A stretch of DNA of 64,000 nt from JACCZX01 sp963786295. Lineage in GTDB: Bacteria; Pseudomonadota; Gammaproteobacteria; Burkholderiales; Burkholderiaceae_F. Below, piece by piece: positions 1 through 6,617 of the stretch. A program made the position numbers and the translations under genes. The DNA is taken from the NCBI GenBank assembly GCA_963786295.1, contig CAWAYV010000003.1, positions 124,001 through 188,000 of the forward strand. Direction: 5' to 3'. Position 1 is the stretch's first letter, and each line of letters opens with the position of its first letter. The notes below the pieces were generated by a model. That model saw only the letters and a program-made list of their open reading frames with translations, searched no databases and was not told the DNA's origin.

Positions 1-2
1 TG

Positions 3-107
3 TGCCGGCCGTCGGACGTTGCCGCCGCTGCCGTCTATCTGGCGAGCGACGCTGCAGAATTTATCTCCGGCGTCGAGTTCCCGGTCGATGGTGCGCGCAC
101 TGCCTGA
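3..107 (+). CDS. C-terminal end of a short-chain dehydrogenase/reductase (partial)
   Basis: Only the last 34 codons are inside the window; the gene starts upstream of base 1. The visible peptide contains RPSDVAAAAVYLASDAAEFI followed by SGVEFPVDGARTA and a TGA stop. This is the standard C-terminal end of SDR-family NAD(P)-dependent oxidoreductases (a helix with YLASDAA, then a strand with the V-DGG-like motif). Substrate cannot be inferred because the Rossmann fold and the YxxxK catalytic site lie outside the window. It is convergent with the Arc-like gene, whose stop codon is one base away. Confidence 0.8.
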   Translation, partial: CRPSDVAAAAVYLASDAAEFISGVEFPVDGARTA

Positions 108-108
108 G

Positions 109-294
109 CTAGGAACTTGCTCGGGACTTCTTCGACGCTTTCGGACGAATACCGCGCCGCTCGAGGGCCTCGCGCAACAAGAATTCGATTTGCGAGTTGA
201 CCGAACGCAGTTCGGTCGACGCTAACCGTTCGAGCTCCGCCCACAGGACGGGGTCGACTCGCAGCAAAAACGCTTTTTTTTCTGCGCTCGTCAC
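109..294 (-). CDS. Arc-like ribbon-helix-helix DNA-binding protein
   Basis: This 61-residue protein starts at a GTG that overlaps the TGA of the preceding membrane-protein gene (GTGA), which indicates translational coupling. The sequence has a short N-terminal strand (KKAFLLRVDP) followed by two helices (LWAELERLASTEL and SVNSQIEFLLREALERRG). This is the layout of Arc/MetJ-type repressors, where the strand enters the DNA major groove as a dimer. It is the last gene of a three-gene operon with an SPFH protein. I infer that it could autoregulate the operon through the palindrome at 1417-1440. No toxin partner is visible, so an antitoxin role is less likely. Confidence 0.75.
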   Translation of the reverse strand: MTSAEKKAFLLRVDPVLWAELERLASTELRSVNSQIEFLLREALERRGIRPKASKKSRASS

Positions 295-500
295 TCTTTG
301 CTGACCACACCCATTAGCGGCCGGGCGCGCGCGGGCGGTTTGCGCTGGCGGATCCAAAGTAGCGTGCCGACCGTTTCGAGCGCTATGCCAATTCCAATCA
401 CCGCCAGCGCAACGCTTAAGTCGAGCCGCCCGAGCGCGAACAGCAATGCGCCGATAACGATCAACAACATTCCCGGAATCCACAGCACCAACGCGTTCAT
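291..500 (-). CDS. Small two-helix membrane protein
   Basis: This 69-residue protein starts at ATG 500, 16 bases after the SPFH gene stop. It has two hydrophobic segments, residues about 3-23 (LVLWIPGMLLIVIGALLFAL) and about 28-48 (SVALAVIGIGIALETVGTLL), then a basic cytoplasmic tail. The segments resemble the two N-terminal membrane helices of the SPFH protein encoded just upstream, so the two may interact in the membrane; that is inference. The stop overlaps the GTG start of the Arc-like gene. I do not recognise a named family. Confidence 0.65.
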   Translation of the reverse strand: MNALVLWIPGMLLIVIGALLFALGRLDLSVALAVIGIGIALETVGTLLWIRQRKPPARARPLMGVVSKE

Positions 501-516
501 CGCAGCGCTGCGCCGC

Positions 517-1401
517 TTACTGATACAGGGTGCCGGTGTTAATGACCGGCTGCGCCTCGCTTTCGGCGCACAACACCACCAACAGATTCGACACCATCGC
601 GGCACGACGCTCGTAGTCGAGATCGACAATGCCGCGCTCTGATAGTCCGTTGAGCGCCATCTCGACCATGCTGACCGCACCGAGCACGATCTTGCTGCGG
701 GCAGCGATGATCGCTTCGGCCTGCTGCCGTCGCAACATCACCTGCGCGATCTCGGGCGCGTACGCAAGATGCGTGAGCTTCGCGTCCTCGACGACGATGC
801 CGGCCGGTTCCAACCGGTCTGCCAACTCGCGTATCAGCGCCGCGGTGACCTTGGCCTGGCTAGCGCGCAACGTCGGTTCGTTCGAGTCTTCGTGCTCGCC
901 TTCGTCGTACGCGTAGCTCGACGCCAGGTGACGAATCGCTGTCTCGGTCTGCACTCGGACATATAAGTCGTAGTCTTCGACATCGAACACCGCCTGCGCG
1001 GTGTTGCGCACTCTCCAGACGATCGCCGCTGCAATTTCGATTGGATTGCCGCGCTTGTCGTTGACCTTCAACCGCTCGCTGTTCAAATTGTGCGCACGCA
1101 AGCTGATTTTCTGTTTCCTGTAAAACGGATTGGCCCAGCGCAGTCCTTCGGAACGATCGGTGCCGACGTACTCGCCGAACAGCAGCAAAATCGCGGCCTC
1201 GTTCGGCTGCAGCATGTATAGGCCCGCAAGCACGAACGCACCCGCAAGGATCAGCACCACGCCTATCGCGATCGCCGACAGCCCGAACGGTCGTACGACG
1301 AAGAAAATGCCGGCCAGCACCAGTGCGATGCCGATCGCGACCCACAAATAGCCACTGCCGCTGCTTCTTTCGATCTCTTTCGTGACCGGCGAGTCTGCCA
1401 T
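517..1401 (-). CDS. SPFH/band-7 domain membrane protein
   Basis: The protein has 294 residues. Two transmembrane segments occupy about residues 17-37 and 41-63, followed at once by a band-7/SPFH domain beginning LQPNEAAILLLFGEYVGT. Later come typical elements: NPIEIAAAIVWRV, and the alanine-rich RRQQAEAIIAARSKIVLGAV helix near the C-terminus. SPFH proteins form large membrane-microdomain oligomers; the specific role here is unknown. The start at ATG 1401 has an AGAGAGG ribosome site about 8 bases upstream, and a near-perfect palindrome lies 16 bases upstream of the ATG. It is the first gene of an operon with a small membrane protein and an Arc-like regulator. Confidence 0.88.
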   Translation of the reverse strand: MADSPVTKEIERSSGSGYLWVAIGIALVLAGIFFVVRPFGLSAIAIGVVLILAGAFVLAGLYMLQPNEAAILLLFGEYVGTDRSEGLRWANPFYRKQKISLRAHNLNSERLKVNDKRGNPIEIAAAIVWRVRNTAQAVFDVEDYDLYVRVQTETAIRHLASSYAYDEGEHEDSNEPTLRASQAKVTAALIRELADRLEPAGIVVEDAKLTHLAYAPEIAQVMLRRQQAEAIIAARSKIVLGAVSMVEMALNGLSERGIVDLDYERRAAMVSNLLVVLCAESEAQPVINTGTLYQ

Positions 1402-1416
1402 CGCGTTCCTCTCTGT

Positions 1417-1440
1417 TATCGAAGTGATATCACTTTGATA
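1417..1440. promoter_or_regulatory. 24-bp palindrome, probable operator of the SPFH operon
   Basis: The core AAGTGATATCACTT is a perfect 14-bp palindrome. One mismatched pair follows on each side, and then TATC/GATA arms match again. It sits 16-39 bases upstream of the SPFH gene ATG, where a repressor would block transcription. Candidate binders are the Arc-like protein encoded at the end of the same operon or an unlinked regulator; both are inference. Confidence 0.6.
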
Positions 1441-1516
1441 GAAGCGGAGCGGATTGTCAACTCAGTCCCGACGGACGGTAGTTTGTAGGTGCCTGTTCGA
1501 TTCGCCTTCAGCCGCC

Positions 1517-1951
1517 CAGCGCGCCAGCGTTTGGCGTAGCGACGCTGCCTGAGTCGTCGGGCACTTCGTGCCAACCCTGCGGTACTCACGCCAGCGGCGG
1601 GCCTGCAAACTCGCTGCGCTCAGACAGGCAGGCCCTTAAAGACCCCGCTGATGCTCCGCTCCTCGGGCGACGACTCCAAAGGCAGCGCCGCTACGCCAAA
1701 CGCTGGCGCGCGGAGCGGTGTCTCTGAGTGGGGAAGGAAAAAACATCTCGCACGAGGCGATGTCGCGACAGCAGCGGCTGGCGCAGATGCGCCGCCTTTG
1801 AGGCGTCGCCCGAGGAGCGGAGCAGACGCCGGGGCTGTCGGCGAAACAGCGCTTTAGCCCTGTTTCGCCGCCGGCGGCTGCGAGTACCGCAGTGGTCGGC
1901 ACTTTAGTGCCCGACGACGTAGGCGGTGCAGCTGCGCCAGCCGCTGCTGCA
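1517..1951 (-). repeat. 435-bp structured intergenic repeat, copy A
   Basis: This non-coding block between the DAHP synthase stop and the SPFH promoter region matches, on the opposite strand, the block at 28399-28834 along its whole length, with substitutions and few length changes. It is built from nested inverted repeats. CGCCAGCGTTTGGCG at 1522-1536 is repeated in inverted form at 1694-1708. A GGGCCTGC/GCAGGCCC hairpin lies near 1598-1634. A 10-bp stem GGCGAAACAG/CTGTTTCGCC encloses a 10-base loop at 1840-1869. Translations of the block are proline/serine/arginine-rich and unlike any protein, so I treat it as a non-coding dispersed element. Confidence 0.85.
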
Positions 1952-1982
1952 GGCGCTGGTCAAGCGTGACATGCGCACAGCG

Positions 1983-3050
1983 CTAATGGTCGACTTTGGC
2001 GCTACGCCTGCTGCGCACGGCTTCTGCGAGTGAATCGAGCACGTCGACGCTATCGTCCCATCCGATGCATGCATCAGTGATCGACTGCCCGTAGCTCAGT
2101 GGCTTGCCCGCGACCAACTCCTGCCTGCCGGCGGTCAAGTGGCTTTCGATCATCACGCCGATGATGCGTGATTCGCCGGCGGACAATTGTTGCCCGATGC
2201 TGTCGCACACCTTGATCTGATTGGTGTGATCTTTCTGGCTGTTGGCGTGGCTGGCGTCGATCATTAACTGTTCGGCCAAGCCCGAGGCGCGAAGCTCTGC
2301 ACACGCCGACGCGACGCTGGCGGCATCGAAGTTGGGCTTTTTGCCGCCACGCAGAATGATGTGGCAATCGTCGTTGCCCTTGGTCGACACGATCGCTGAA
2401 TGCCCGCCCTTGGTGACCGACAAAAAGTGATGCGGCTGCTGCGCGGCCTTGATCGCGTCGGCCGCGATTTTGATGTTGCCGTCGGTGCCGTTTTTGAACC
2501 CGACCGGGCACGACAGGCCCGATGCGAGCTCGCGGTGCACCTGGCTCTCTGTCGTGCGCGCACCAATCGCGCCCCACGAAACGAAGTCCGCGATGTACTG
2601 CGGCGTGATCATGTCGAGGTACTCGCAGCCGGCCGGCATGCCTGTAGCGTTGATACGCATTAACAACTCGCGCGCCACGCGCAGTCCGTGGTTGATGCGG
2701 AAACTGCCGTCTAGGTCGGGATCGTTGATTAGCCCCTTCCAGCCGACCGTCGTACGCGGCTTCTCAAAGTAAACCCGCATTACGATTTCGAGCTCCGATT
2801 TCAGCCGCTCACGCTCGCCCTGCAGCCTGCGCGCGTATTCGAGCGCCGCTTTCGGATCGTGAATCGAGCACGGCCCGATGACGACGACCAGTCGGTCATC
2901 CTCACCGTGCAGGATGCGATGGATCGCCTCGCGTGCCTCGAACACCGTCAGGGACGTCTTTTCGTCGCACGGATACTCGCGCAGCAAATGCGACGGCGGC
3001 GCCAACTCCTTGATCTCCTTAATCCGCAGGTCATCGGTCATGTAGCGCAT
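1983..3050 (-). CDS. aroG: 3-deoxy-7-phosphoheptulonate (DAHP) synthase, class I AroFGH type
   Basis: The enzyme condenses phosphoenolpyruvate and erythrose 4-phosphate, the first step of aromatic amino acid synthesis. The 355-residue protein aligns end to end with enterobacterial AroG: DDLRIKEIKEL at the N-terminus, VVIGPCSIHDP, RVYFEKPRTTVGWKGL, GARTTESQVHRELASGLS, KNGTDGNIKIA, and SITDACIGW near the end. I chose ATG 3050 because GGAG lies 8 bases upstream; ATG 3068 would add six residues but lacks a ribosome site. A Phe/Tyr-rich leader peptide and a rho-independent terminator lie directly upstream, so expression is probably controlled by attenuation. Which aromatic amino acid feedback-inhibits the enzyme cannot be told from sequence alone. 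Confidence 0.96.
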   Translation of the reverse strand: MRYMTDDLRIKEIKELAPPSHLLREYPCDEKTSLTVFEAREAIHRILHGEDDRLVVVIGPCSIHDPKAALEYARRLQGERERLKSELEIVMRVYFEKPRTTVGWKGLINDPDLDGSFRINHGLRVARELLMRINATGMPAGCEYLDMITPQYIADFVSWGAIGARTTESQVHRELASGLSCPVGFKNGTDGNIKIAADAIKAAQQPHHFLSVTKGGHSAIVSTKGNDDCHIILRGGKKPNFDAASVASACAELRASGLAEQLMIDASHANSQKDHTNQIKVCDSIGQQLSAGESRIIGVMIESHLTAGRQELVAGKPLSYGQSITDACIGWDDSVDVLDSLAEAVRSRRSAKVDH

Positions 3051-3079
3051 GGCAAGGGCTCCATCCATCGTGTGCTCGC

Positions 3080-3110
3080 AAAAAAAAACCGCCAGGTTGG
3101 CCTGGCGGTT
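3080..3110 (-). terminator. Rho-independent terminator/attenuator in the aroG leader
   Basis: Reading toward aroG, a perfect 10-bp stem AACCGCCAGG/CCTGGCGGTT with loop CCAA is followed by an uninterrupted run of T (nine, two of them in the stem). It ends about 30 bases before the aroG start codon and begins 19 bases after the leader-peptide stop. The 5' arm CCGCCAG (3102-3108) can instead pair with TTGGCGG inside the leader (3153-3159), which gives an antiterminator. Confidence 0.9.
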
Positions 3111-3129
3111 CGTGTCGATTCGGTTTGTT

Positions 3130-3213
3130 CTAAGCGCGCCGTACGACTCGTTCCGCCAATGGCCGGAAAAAGCCGTAAAAGTAGAAAAAGAAGCGGTGCG
3201 CAGAAACGTTCAT
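3130..3213 (-). CDS. Phe/Tyr-rich leader peptide of the aroG attenuator
   Basis: This 27-codon reading frame begins MNVSAHR, runs through FFFYFYGFF (six Phe and two Tyr among nine codons) and ends before the terminator. This is the hallmark of ribosome-mediated attenuation, as in enterobacterial pheL. Just after the regulatory codons the RNA can form a 1:2 hairpin (3151-3168: TTCC-GCC/GGC-GGAA with one bulge). A ribosome stalled on Phe/Tyr codons would disrupt it and free TTGGCGG to form the antiterminator. A strong Shine-Dalgarno is not obvious. The frame lies 37 bases after the cdsA-like gene on the same strand. Confidence 0.82.
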   Translation of the reverse strand: MNVSAHRFFFYFYGFFRPLAERVVRRA

Positions 3214-3250
3214 GACCGCAAGATACCTGAGCTTTGCCCGAACAGGCAAG

Positions 3251-4207
3251 TCAGAGATCGGCCCGAATCACCCATAGATAGCGCGTCACTTGCCAGAACA
3301 CCGGCGCCGCGAACATCAACGCGTCGAGCCGCTCGAGGACTCCGCGCGTAAGCACGAGGTCTAAGTCCCATTGTTTTGCACCGAGGCTGCGCTTTACCAG
3401 CGACAGCACGACGGTGCCCATGAATCCGCTGACGACGATCAGTGCGGACATGAAGACCGCCTGCCACCACAAGAACGGAGTCAGCCACCACAGCGCGGTG
3501 CCGATCAGTATTCCTGCCGCACCGCCGGCAACTACACCCTTGGCCGTCTTGTTCGGATTCACTTTCAGCGGAGTTCCGCCGAGCAGTGTGCTGAAGATCA
3601 CCTGCAGAAGATCGGTGAGAAAGAGAATCAGCAGAAAGAACAACAGCAGCAGCGGCCCCCGATCTTCGTATCCCCGGATCGGCAACGTGACGATGGCCGG
3701 TGCGTGGCTGACGCAATAAACACTGATCATCAGTCCCCATTGCACCTTTGCAACGCGCTGCAGATAAAGGTCGGTGTCCTGCTTGATCGCCATCACGACC
3801 GGCATCAACAGGAAGACGTAAACCGGAATGAACACTGCGAACAGATTGGCGCGGCCGAACGCAAGCAATATGTACTGCGCCGGAATTACCAGATAGAACG
3901 CCACGACCAACGCCCAGTGATCCGACGGCTTGATCGGCGTCAGCGATACGAACTCGCGCAGCGCAAGAAACGAAGCGAGTGCAAACACGACCAGCAGCGC
4001 ATTCGGCCCGATCACGAACGCGACGGTAAAGAGCGCAAGTACCGACCATGACGATCGCACGCGCGAGTTGACGATCGCCAGCCGCGTTAGGCGCACTGTG
4101 TCCATCGTGCGCGACGCGACCCATTGCCCGGCCCCGGTCGCAATGATCGACAGAATGGCCATCGCGCAAAAGACCGCGAGGAACGTTTCGTTGAGCGTCA
4201 GGCCCAT
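3251..4207 (-). CDS. CdsA-family phosphatidate cytidylyltransferase
   Basis: This 318-residue integral membrane protein has about eight hydrophobic helices. Its C-terminal part carries the CdsA-type signature region (LGGTPLKVNPNKTAKGVVAG, then SLVKRSLGAKQWD and LTRGVLERLDAL), which matches the family's K-x-x-G...R-x-D pattern. Family members transfer CMP from CTP to phosphatidic acid to make CDP-diacylglycerol in the inner membrane. It starts 5 bases after the acyltransferase gene, and the pair resembles the YnbB-type second copy found beside acyltransferases. Whether it is the main CDP-diglyceride synthase or a paralogue is uncertain. Confidence 0.85.
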   Translation of the reverse strand: MGLTLNETFLAVFCAMAILSIIATGAGQWVASRTMDTVRLTRLAIVNSRVRSSWSVLALFTVAFVIGPNALLVVFALASFLALREFVSLTPIKPSDHWALVVAFYLVIPAQYILLAFGRANLFAVFIPVYVFLLMPVVMAIKQDTDLYLQRVAKVQWGLMISVYCVSHAPAIVTLPIRGYEDRGPLLLLFFLLILFLTDLLQVIFSTLLGGTPLKVNPNKTAKGVVAGGAAGILIGTALWWLTPFLWWQAVFMSALIVVSGFMGTVVLSLVKRSLGAKQWDLDLVLTRGVLERLDALMFAAPVFWQVTRYLWVIRADL

Positions 4208-4212
4208 GCGTG

Positions 4213-4815
4213 CTAATCCGCCAGTTGAGCGACCGCGTCACGCGAGCGCCGCAGAAATTCATCCTTGTCCTCGCCGACGCGTAACTGGAGTGCAGCACCG
4301 AAGCGCACAGTGCAGATGATCGGCACCGGCATGAACGCGCCCTTCGGCATACTTCGATGCAAGTTCTCGATGTAAACCGGAATCAATTCAACGGCAGGAA
4401 AGGCACTCGCAAGGTGATACAGGCCGGACTTGAATTCACCAGGCAGCGCTTGCGCCGCGCGCGTGCCTTCGGGAAAGATGATCAGCGAAAAACCGTGCTC
4501 GAGCGCATCACGCAACGGATCGAGCGGATCGGCGTCCGGATCGGCTCGGCTGCGATCGATCATCACGACGTTCAATTCTTCCTTTGCGATCGTGCGGCGA
4601 ATGCCGGCCCTATCCCAATAATCCTTGGCCGCTACCGGCCGCGTGTTCGCACGTAAGCTGCGGGGAAGGGCGGCCCACAGCACGATCGTGTCCATGTGGC
4701 TGGTGTGGTTGGCGAAGTAAATGCGCTGCGCGGCCGTTGGCGCGGAGCCGACCCAACGCGGGTAAGCGCCGACAAGCAAGCGCACCAGCCAGACGATTGG
4801 AGGCAGCAGTTTCAC
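4213..4815 (-). CDS. PlsC-like 1-acylglycerol-3-phosphate acyltransferase
   Basis: The protein has 200 residues. The catalytic HX4D motif is in NHTSHMDT (about residues 36-43) and the glycerol-phosphate-binding motif is FPEGTR (about residues 114-119), followed by a PVYIENL block. These are the defining motifs of lysophosphatidate acyltransferases. The N-terminus is hydrophobic and probably membrane-associated. It is the first gene of a two-gene lipid operon with the CdsA-like protein, an acylation/CDP-activation pair. The specific acyl acceptor cannot be read from the sequence. Confidence 0.88.
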   Translation of the reverse strand: MKLLPPIVWLVRLLVGAYPRWVGSAPTAAQRIYFANHTSHMDTIVLWAALPRSLRANTRPVAAKDYWDRAGIRRTIAKEELNVVMIDRSRADPDADPLDPLRDALEHGFSLIIFPEGTRAAQALPGEFKSGLYHLASAFPAVELIPVYIENLHRSMPKGAFMPVPIICTVRFGAALQLRVGEDKDEFLRRSRDAVAQLAD

Positions 4816-4981
4816 GCGAGAGGCTACGTTGACGGCGGATGCAAAGCGGTTCTAGTCTGGGCGCGCTTATTGACTTACTGATTATCTGCGAGAGCCGGAG
4901 CGTTGGGGAAAGCATGATGAAGCGGCGCAGGATCCGGTACATCGTTCGCCGGAATCAGCTTTAGCTGTCTGAAGGTTACCT

Positions 4982-5404
4982 ATGGCACCCACACTCGAGC
5001 GAGTCGATCATATTCATGTCTTCGTTTCCGACCGCGCGGCTTCGGAGCAGTGGTACGCAAAGGTCATGGGGTTTAGACGCGTCAAAGACTTGGAATTTTG
5101 GGCGACAGATGGCGGGCCACTGACGATCGCCAATCCATCCGGAACAATCCATCTCGCATTGTTCGAGCGGCCTGCGGAAAGGTGCCGATCCACGATCGCG
5201 CTTGCCGCGGATGCCACCCAGTTCGCTGCGTGGCGTGCTCACCTCAGCGAGTTGCTTGCACGATCGATCGAGCCGGTAGATCACCAGCTGTCTTGGTCGC
5301 TATATTTCACCGACCCGGATGGAAATCCATTCGAGATCACGTCCTATGACTACGCTGCACTTGCGTCTAAGCTCACAGAGCAAGTGGCTCGTGACGAGCG
5401 TTAG
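4982..5404 (+). CDS. VOC-family (glyoxalase/dioxygenase fold) protein
   Basis: This 140-residue protein starts at ATG 4982 with AGG seven bases upstream. The N-terminal RVDHIHVFVSDRAASEQWY and the C-terminal SLYFTDPDGNPFEITSYDY are the two beta-alpha-beta-beta-beta modules of vicinal-oxygen-chelate proteins. The HIH motif and the FEI glutamate are the usual metal-binding positions. VOC proteins include glyoxalase I, ring-cleavage dioxygenases and antibiotic-binding proteins. Nothing here decides among them. It is divergent from the plsC-like gene. Confidence 0.82.
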   Translation: MAPTLERVDHIHVFVSDRAASEQWYAKVMGFRRVKDLEFWATDGGPLTIANPSGTIHLALFERPAERCRSTIALAADATQFAAWRAHLSELLARSIEPVDHQLSWSLYFTDPDGNPFEITSYDYAALASKLTEQVARDER

Positions 5405-5537
5405 GGCAAGCTCAACCTGTTCCCACACCGGAGGCTGGACCTAACGTAGAGATCGTAACGATCGCGCGCACAGTACGAGGCCGTGCCGCCATCGACAGTC
5501 GTATCACAGGCCTCAAACGTCGTTAGGAGAAATGACT

Positions 5538-5840
5538 ATGGCAACCTACATTGTCCTTACGAGTTTTACTGACCAAGGCGTTCGCAGCGTCAAGGACACC
5601 GCAAAGCGGGCCGATGGCGTGAAGGAACTGGCAAAGAAATTCGGCGTAACCGCGAAGGAGTTTTTCTGGACGCTCGGGAGCTATGACGTCGTCGCGATAT
5701 TCGAGGCCCCTGACGATGCCTCCATGACCGCCCTTGGAATGGCTATCGGTTCTGCAGGTAATGTCCGCACCCAGACGCTGCGAGCTTTCTCCAGAGAAGA
5801 AATCAATGGAGTTCTCGCCAAGTTGGCATCGGCTGGCTAA
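5538..5840 (+). CDS. GYD-domain protein
   Basis: The protein is about 100 residues: MATYIVLTSFTDQGVRSVKD, a central KEFFWTLGSYDVVAIFEAPDD, then a helix and a second strand. This is the compact ferredoxin-like GYD domain, named for a conserved G-Y-D that here reads GSYD. The function of the family is unknown. I prefer ATG 5538 to ATG 5532 because AGGAG at 5525-5529 is 8 bases from the former and only 2 from the latter. The 127-base gap upstream contains no recognisable gene. Confidence 0.85.
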   Translation: MATYIVLTSFTDQGVRSVKDTAKRADGVKELAKKFGVTAKEFFWTLGSYDVVAIFEAPDDASMTALGMAIGSAGNVRTQTLRAFSREEINGVLAKLASAG

Positions 5841-5870
5841 CGGGTCAGCGAGGATCGGGTCGAGTGTGCT

Positions 5871-6101
5871 GTGAAGACAATTCAGGTCAAGGTTAAGCCC
5901 AACGCTCGGATCAGCTCGCTAGAGGAGTCAGAGGGCAACGGCCTCTGGCGAGCACGTGTCAAGTCGCCGCCGGCCGACGGCAAGGCCAATGAGGAACTGG
6001 TGGCACTGATCGCCGAGCGCTTTGATTGTCCGCGGTCCGCGGTCTCAATCAGGTCCGGCGCATCAGGGCGCATGAAGCTGGTTCAAATCGAAGGCGTGTA
6101 A
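5871..6101 (+). CDS. DUF167/YggU-family protein
   Basis: This 76-residue protein starts at GTG. It begins KTIQVKVKPNARISSL and contains LWRARVKSPPADGKANEELVALIA and VSIRSGASGRMKLVQIEG, the conserved core of the DUF167 family (YggU/PH1500-like fold). It has no known biochemical role. In other bacteria it usually sits next to yggT; here it follows the GYD gene by 30 bases in the same direction and may share its transcript. Confidence 0.9.
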   Translation: MKTIQVKVKPNARISSLEESEGNGLWRARVKSPPADGKANEELVALIAERFDCPRSAVSIRSGASGRMKLVQIEGV

Positions 6102-6146
6102 GTTTGGCTTCGCGATGCCATCTAGCGTGCTGATCGGGATTTCACC

Positions 6147-6605
6147 GTGAATCGTCGGCTGTTGTTGCTCTCCTTTGCACTAACTCTTGCAAGCGGCTGC
6201 GCTTCCGTTGCATCTCCGGGCGATCCGGCGCGTTTGGAGCAGCAGGTCTTCGCTGCGGAGTCGGCGTTTGCGAAGACGATGGCCGATCGCGATCATGCGG
6301 CGTTCTCCAGCTTCATCTCCGACGAAGCGGTGTTTATCAGCGGCGGCAAGCCAGTGCGCGGCAAAGCGGCGATTACCGCGGACTGGAAGAAGTTTTACGC
6401 CTCGCCGAGTGCGCCATTTTCTTGGAAACCGGATCTAGTCGAAGTTTTGCCGTCGGGCACGCTCGCCTATTCGACTGGTCCGGTGGCAAACCCGGACGGA
6501 AAGATCTTCGCGAGGTTCAACTCAATCTGGCGCCTCGAAGCACCGGGAGTCTGGCGAGTTGTCTTCGATAGCGGCTCGGACGTCTGCAACTGTCCGAAGC
6601 CGTAG
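6147..6605 (+). CDS. Lipoprotein with a DUF4440/SnoaL-like (NTF2 fold) domain
   Basis: The 152-residue protein starts at GTG. A signal peptide ends in the lipobox LASGC at about residues 15-19, so the mature protein should be a lipid-anchored periplasmic or outer-membrane lipoprotein. The rest shows the DUF4440 pattern: a helix with FAKTMADRDHAAFSSFISDEAVFISGG, then KAAITADWKKFY and a C-terminal WRVVFDSGSD strand. Such domains bind small ligands or act as hydrolases or isomerases. The ligand is unknown. It ends 12 bases before the convergent tldD stop. Confidence 0.82.
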   Translation: MNRRLLLLSFALTLASGCASVASPGDPARLEQQVFAAESAFAKTMADRDHAAFSSFISDEAVFISGGKPVRGKAAITADWKKFYASPSAPFSWKPDLVEVLPSGTLAYSTGPVANPDGKIFARFNSIWRLEAPGVWRVVFDSGSDVCNCPKP

Positions 6606-6617
6606 GCCGCGCTGCGG

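Noticed and set aside
109..500. Toxin-antitoxin pair formed by the Arc-like protein and the small membrane protein
   Set aside because: The partner has two membrane helices resembling its SPFH neighbour and the order and coupling fit an operon regulator; nothing indicates toxicity.
1636..1902. Open frames of 60-90 codons inside repeat copy A (and similar ones in copy B)
   Set aside because: Frames shift between the two copies and the peptides are low-complexity; the conservation is in base pairing, not in reading frame.
1517..1951. The repeat as an integron attC site, IS or MITE
   Set aside because: No RYYYAAC/GTTRRRY core pairs, no transposase remnant, no clear terminal inverted repeat bounded by target duplication; two copies alone do not show mobility.
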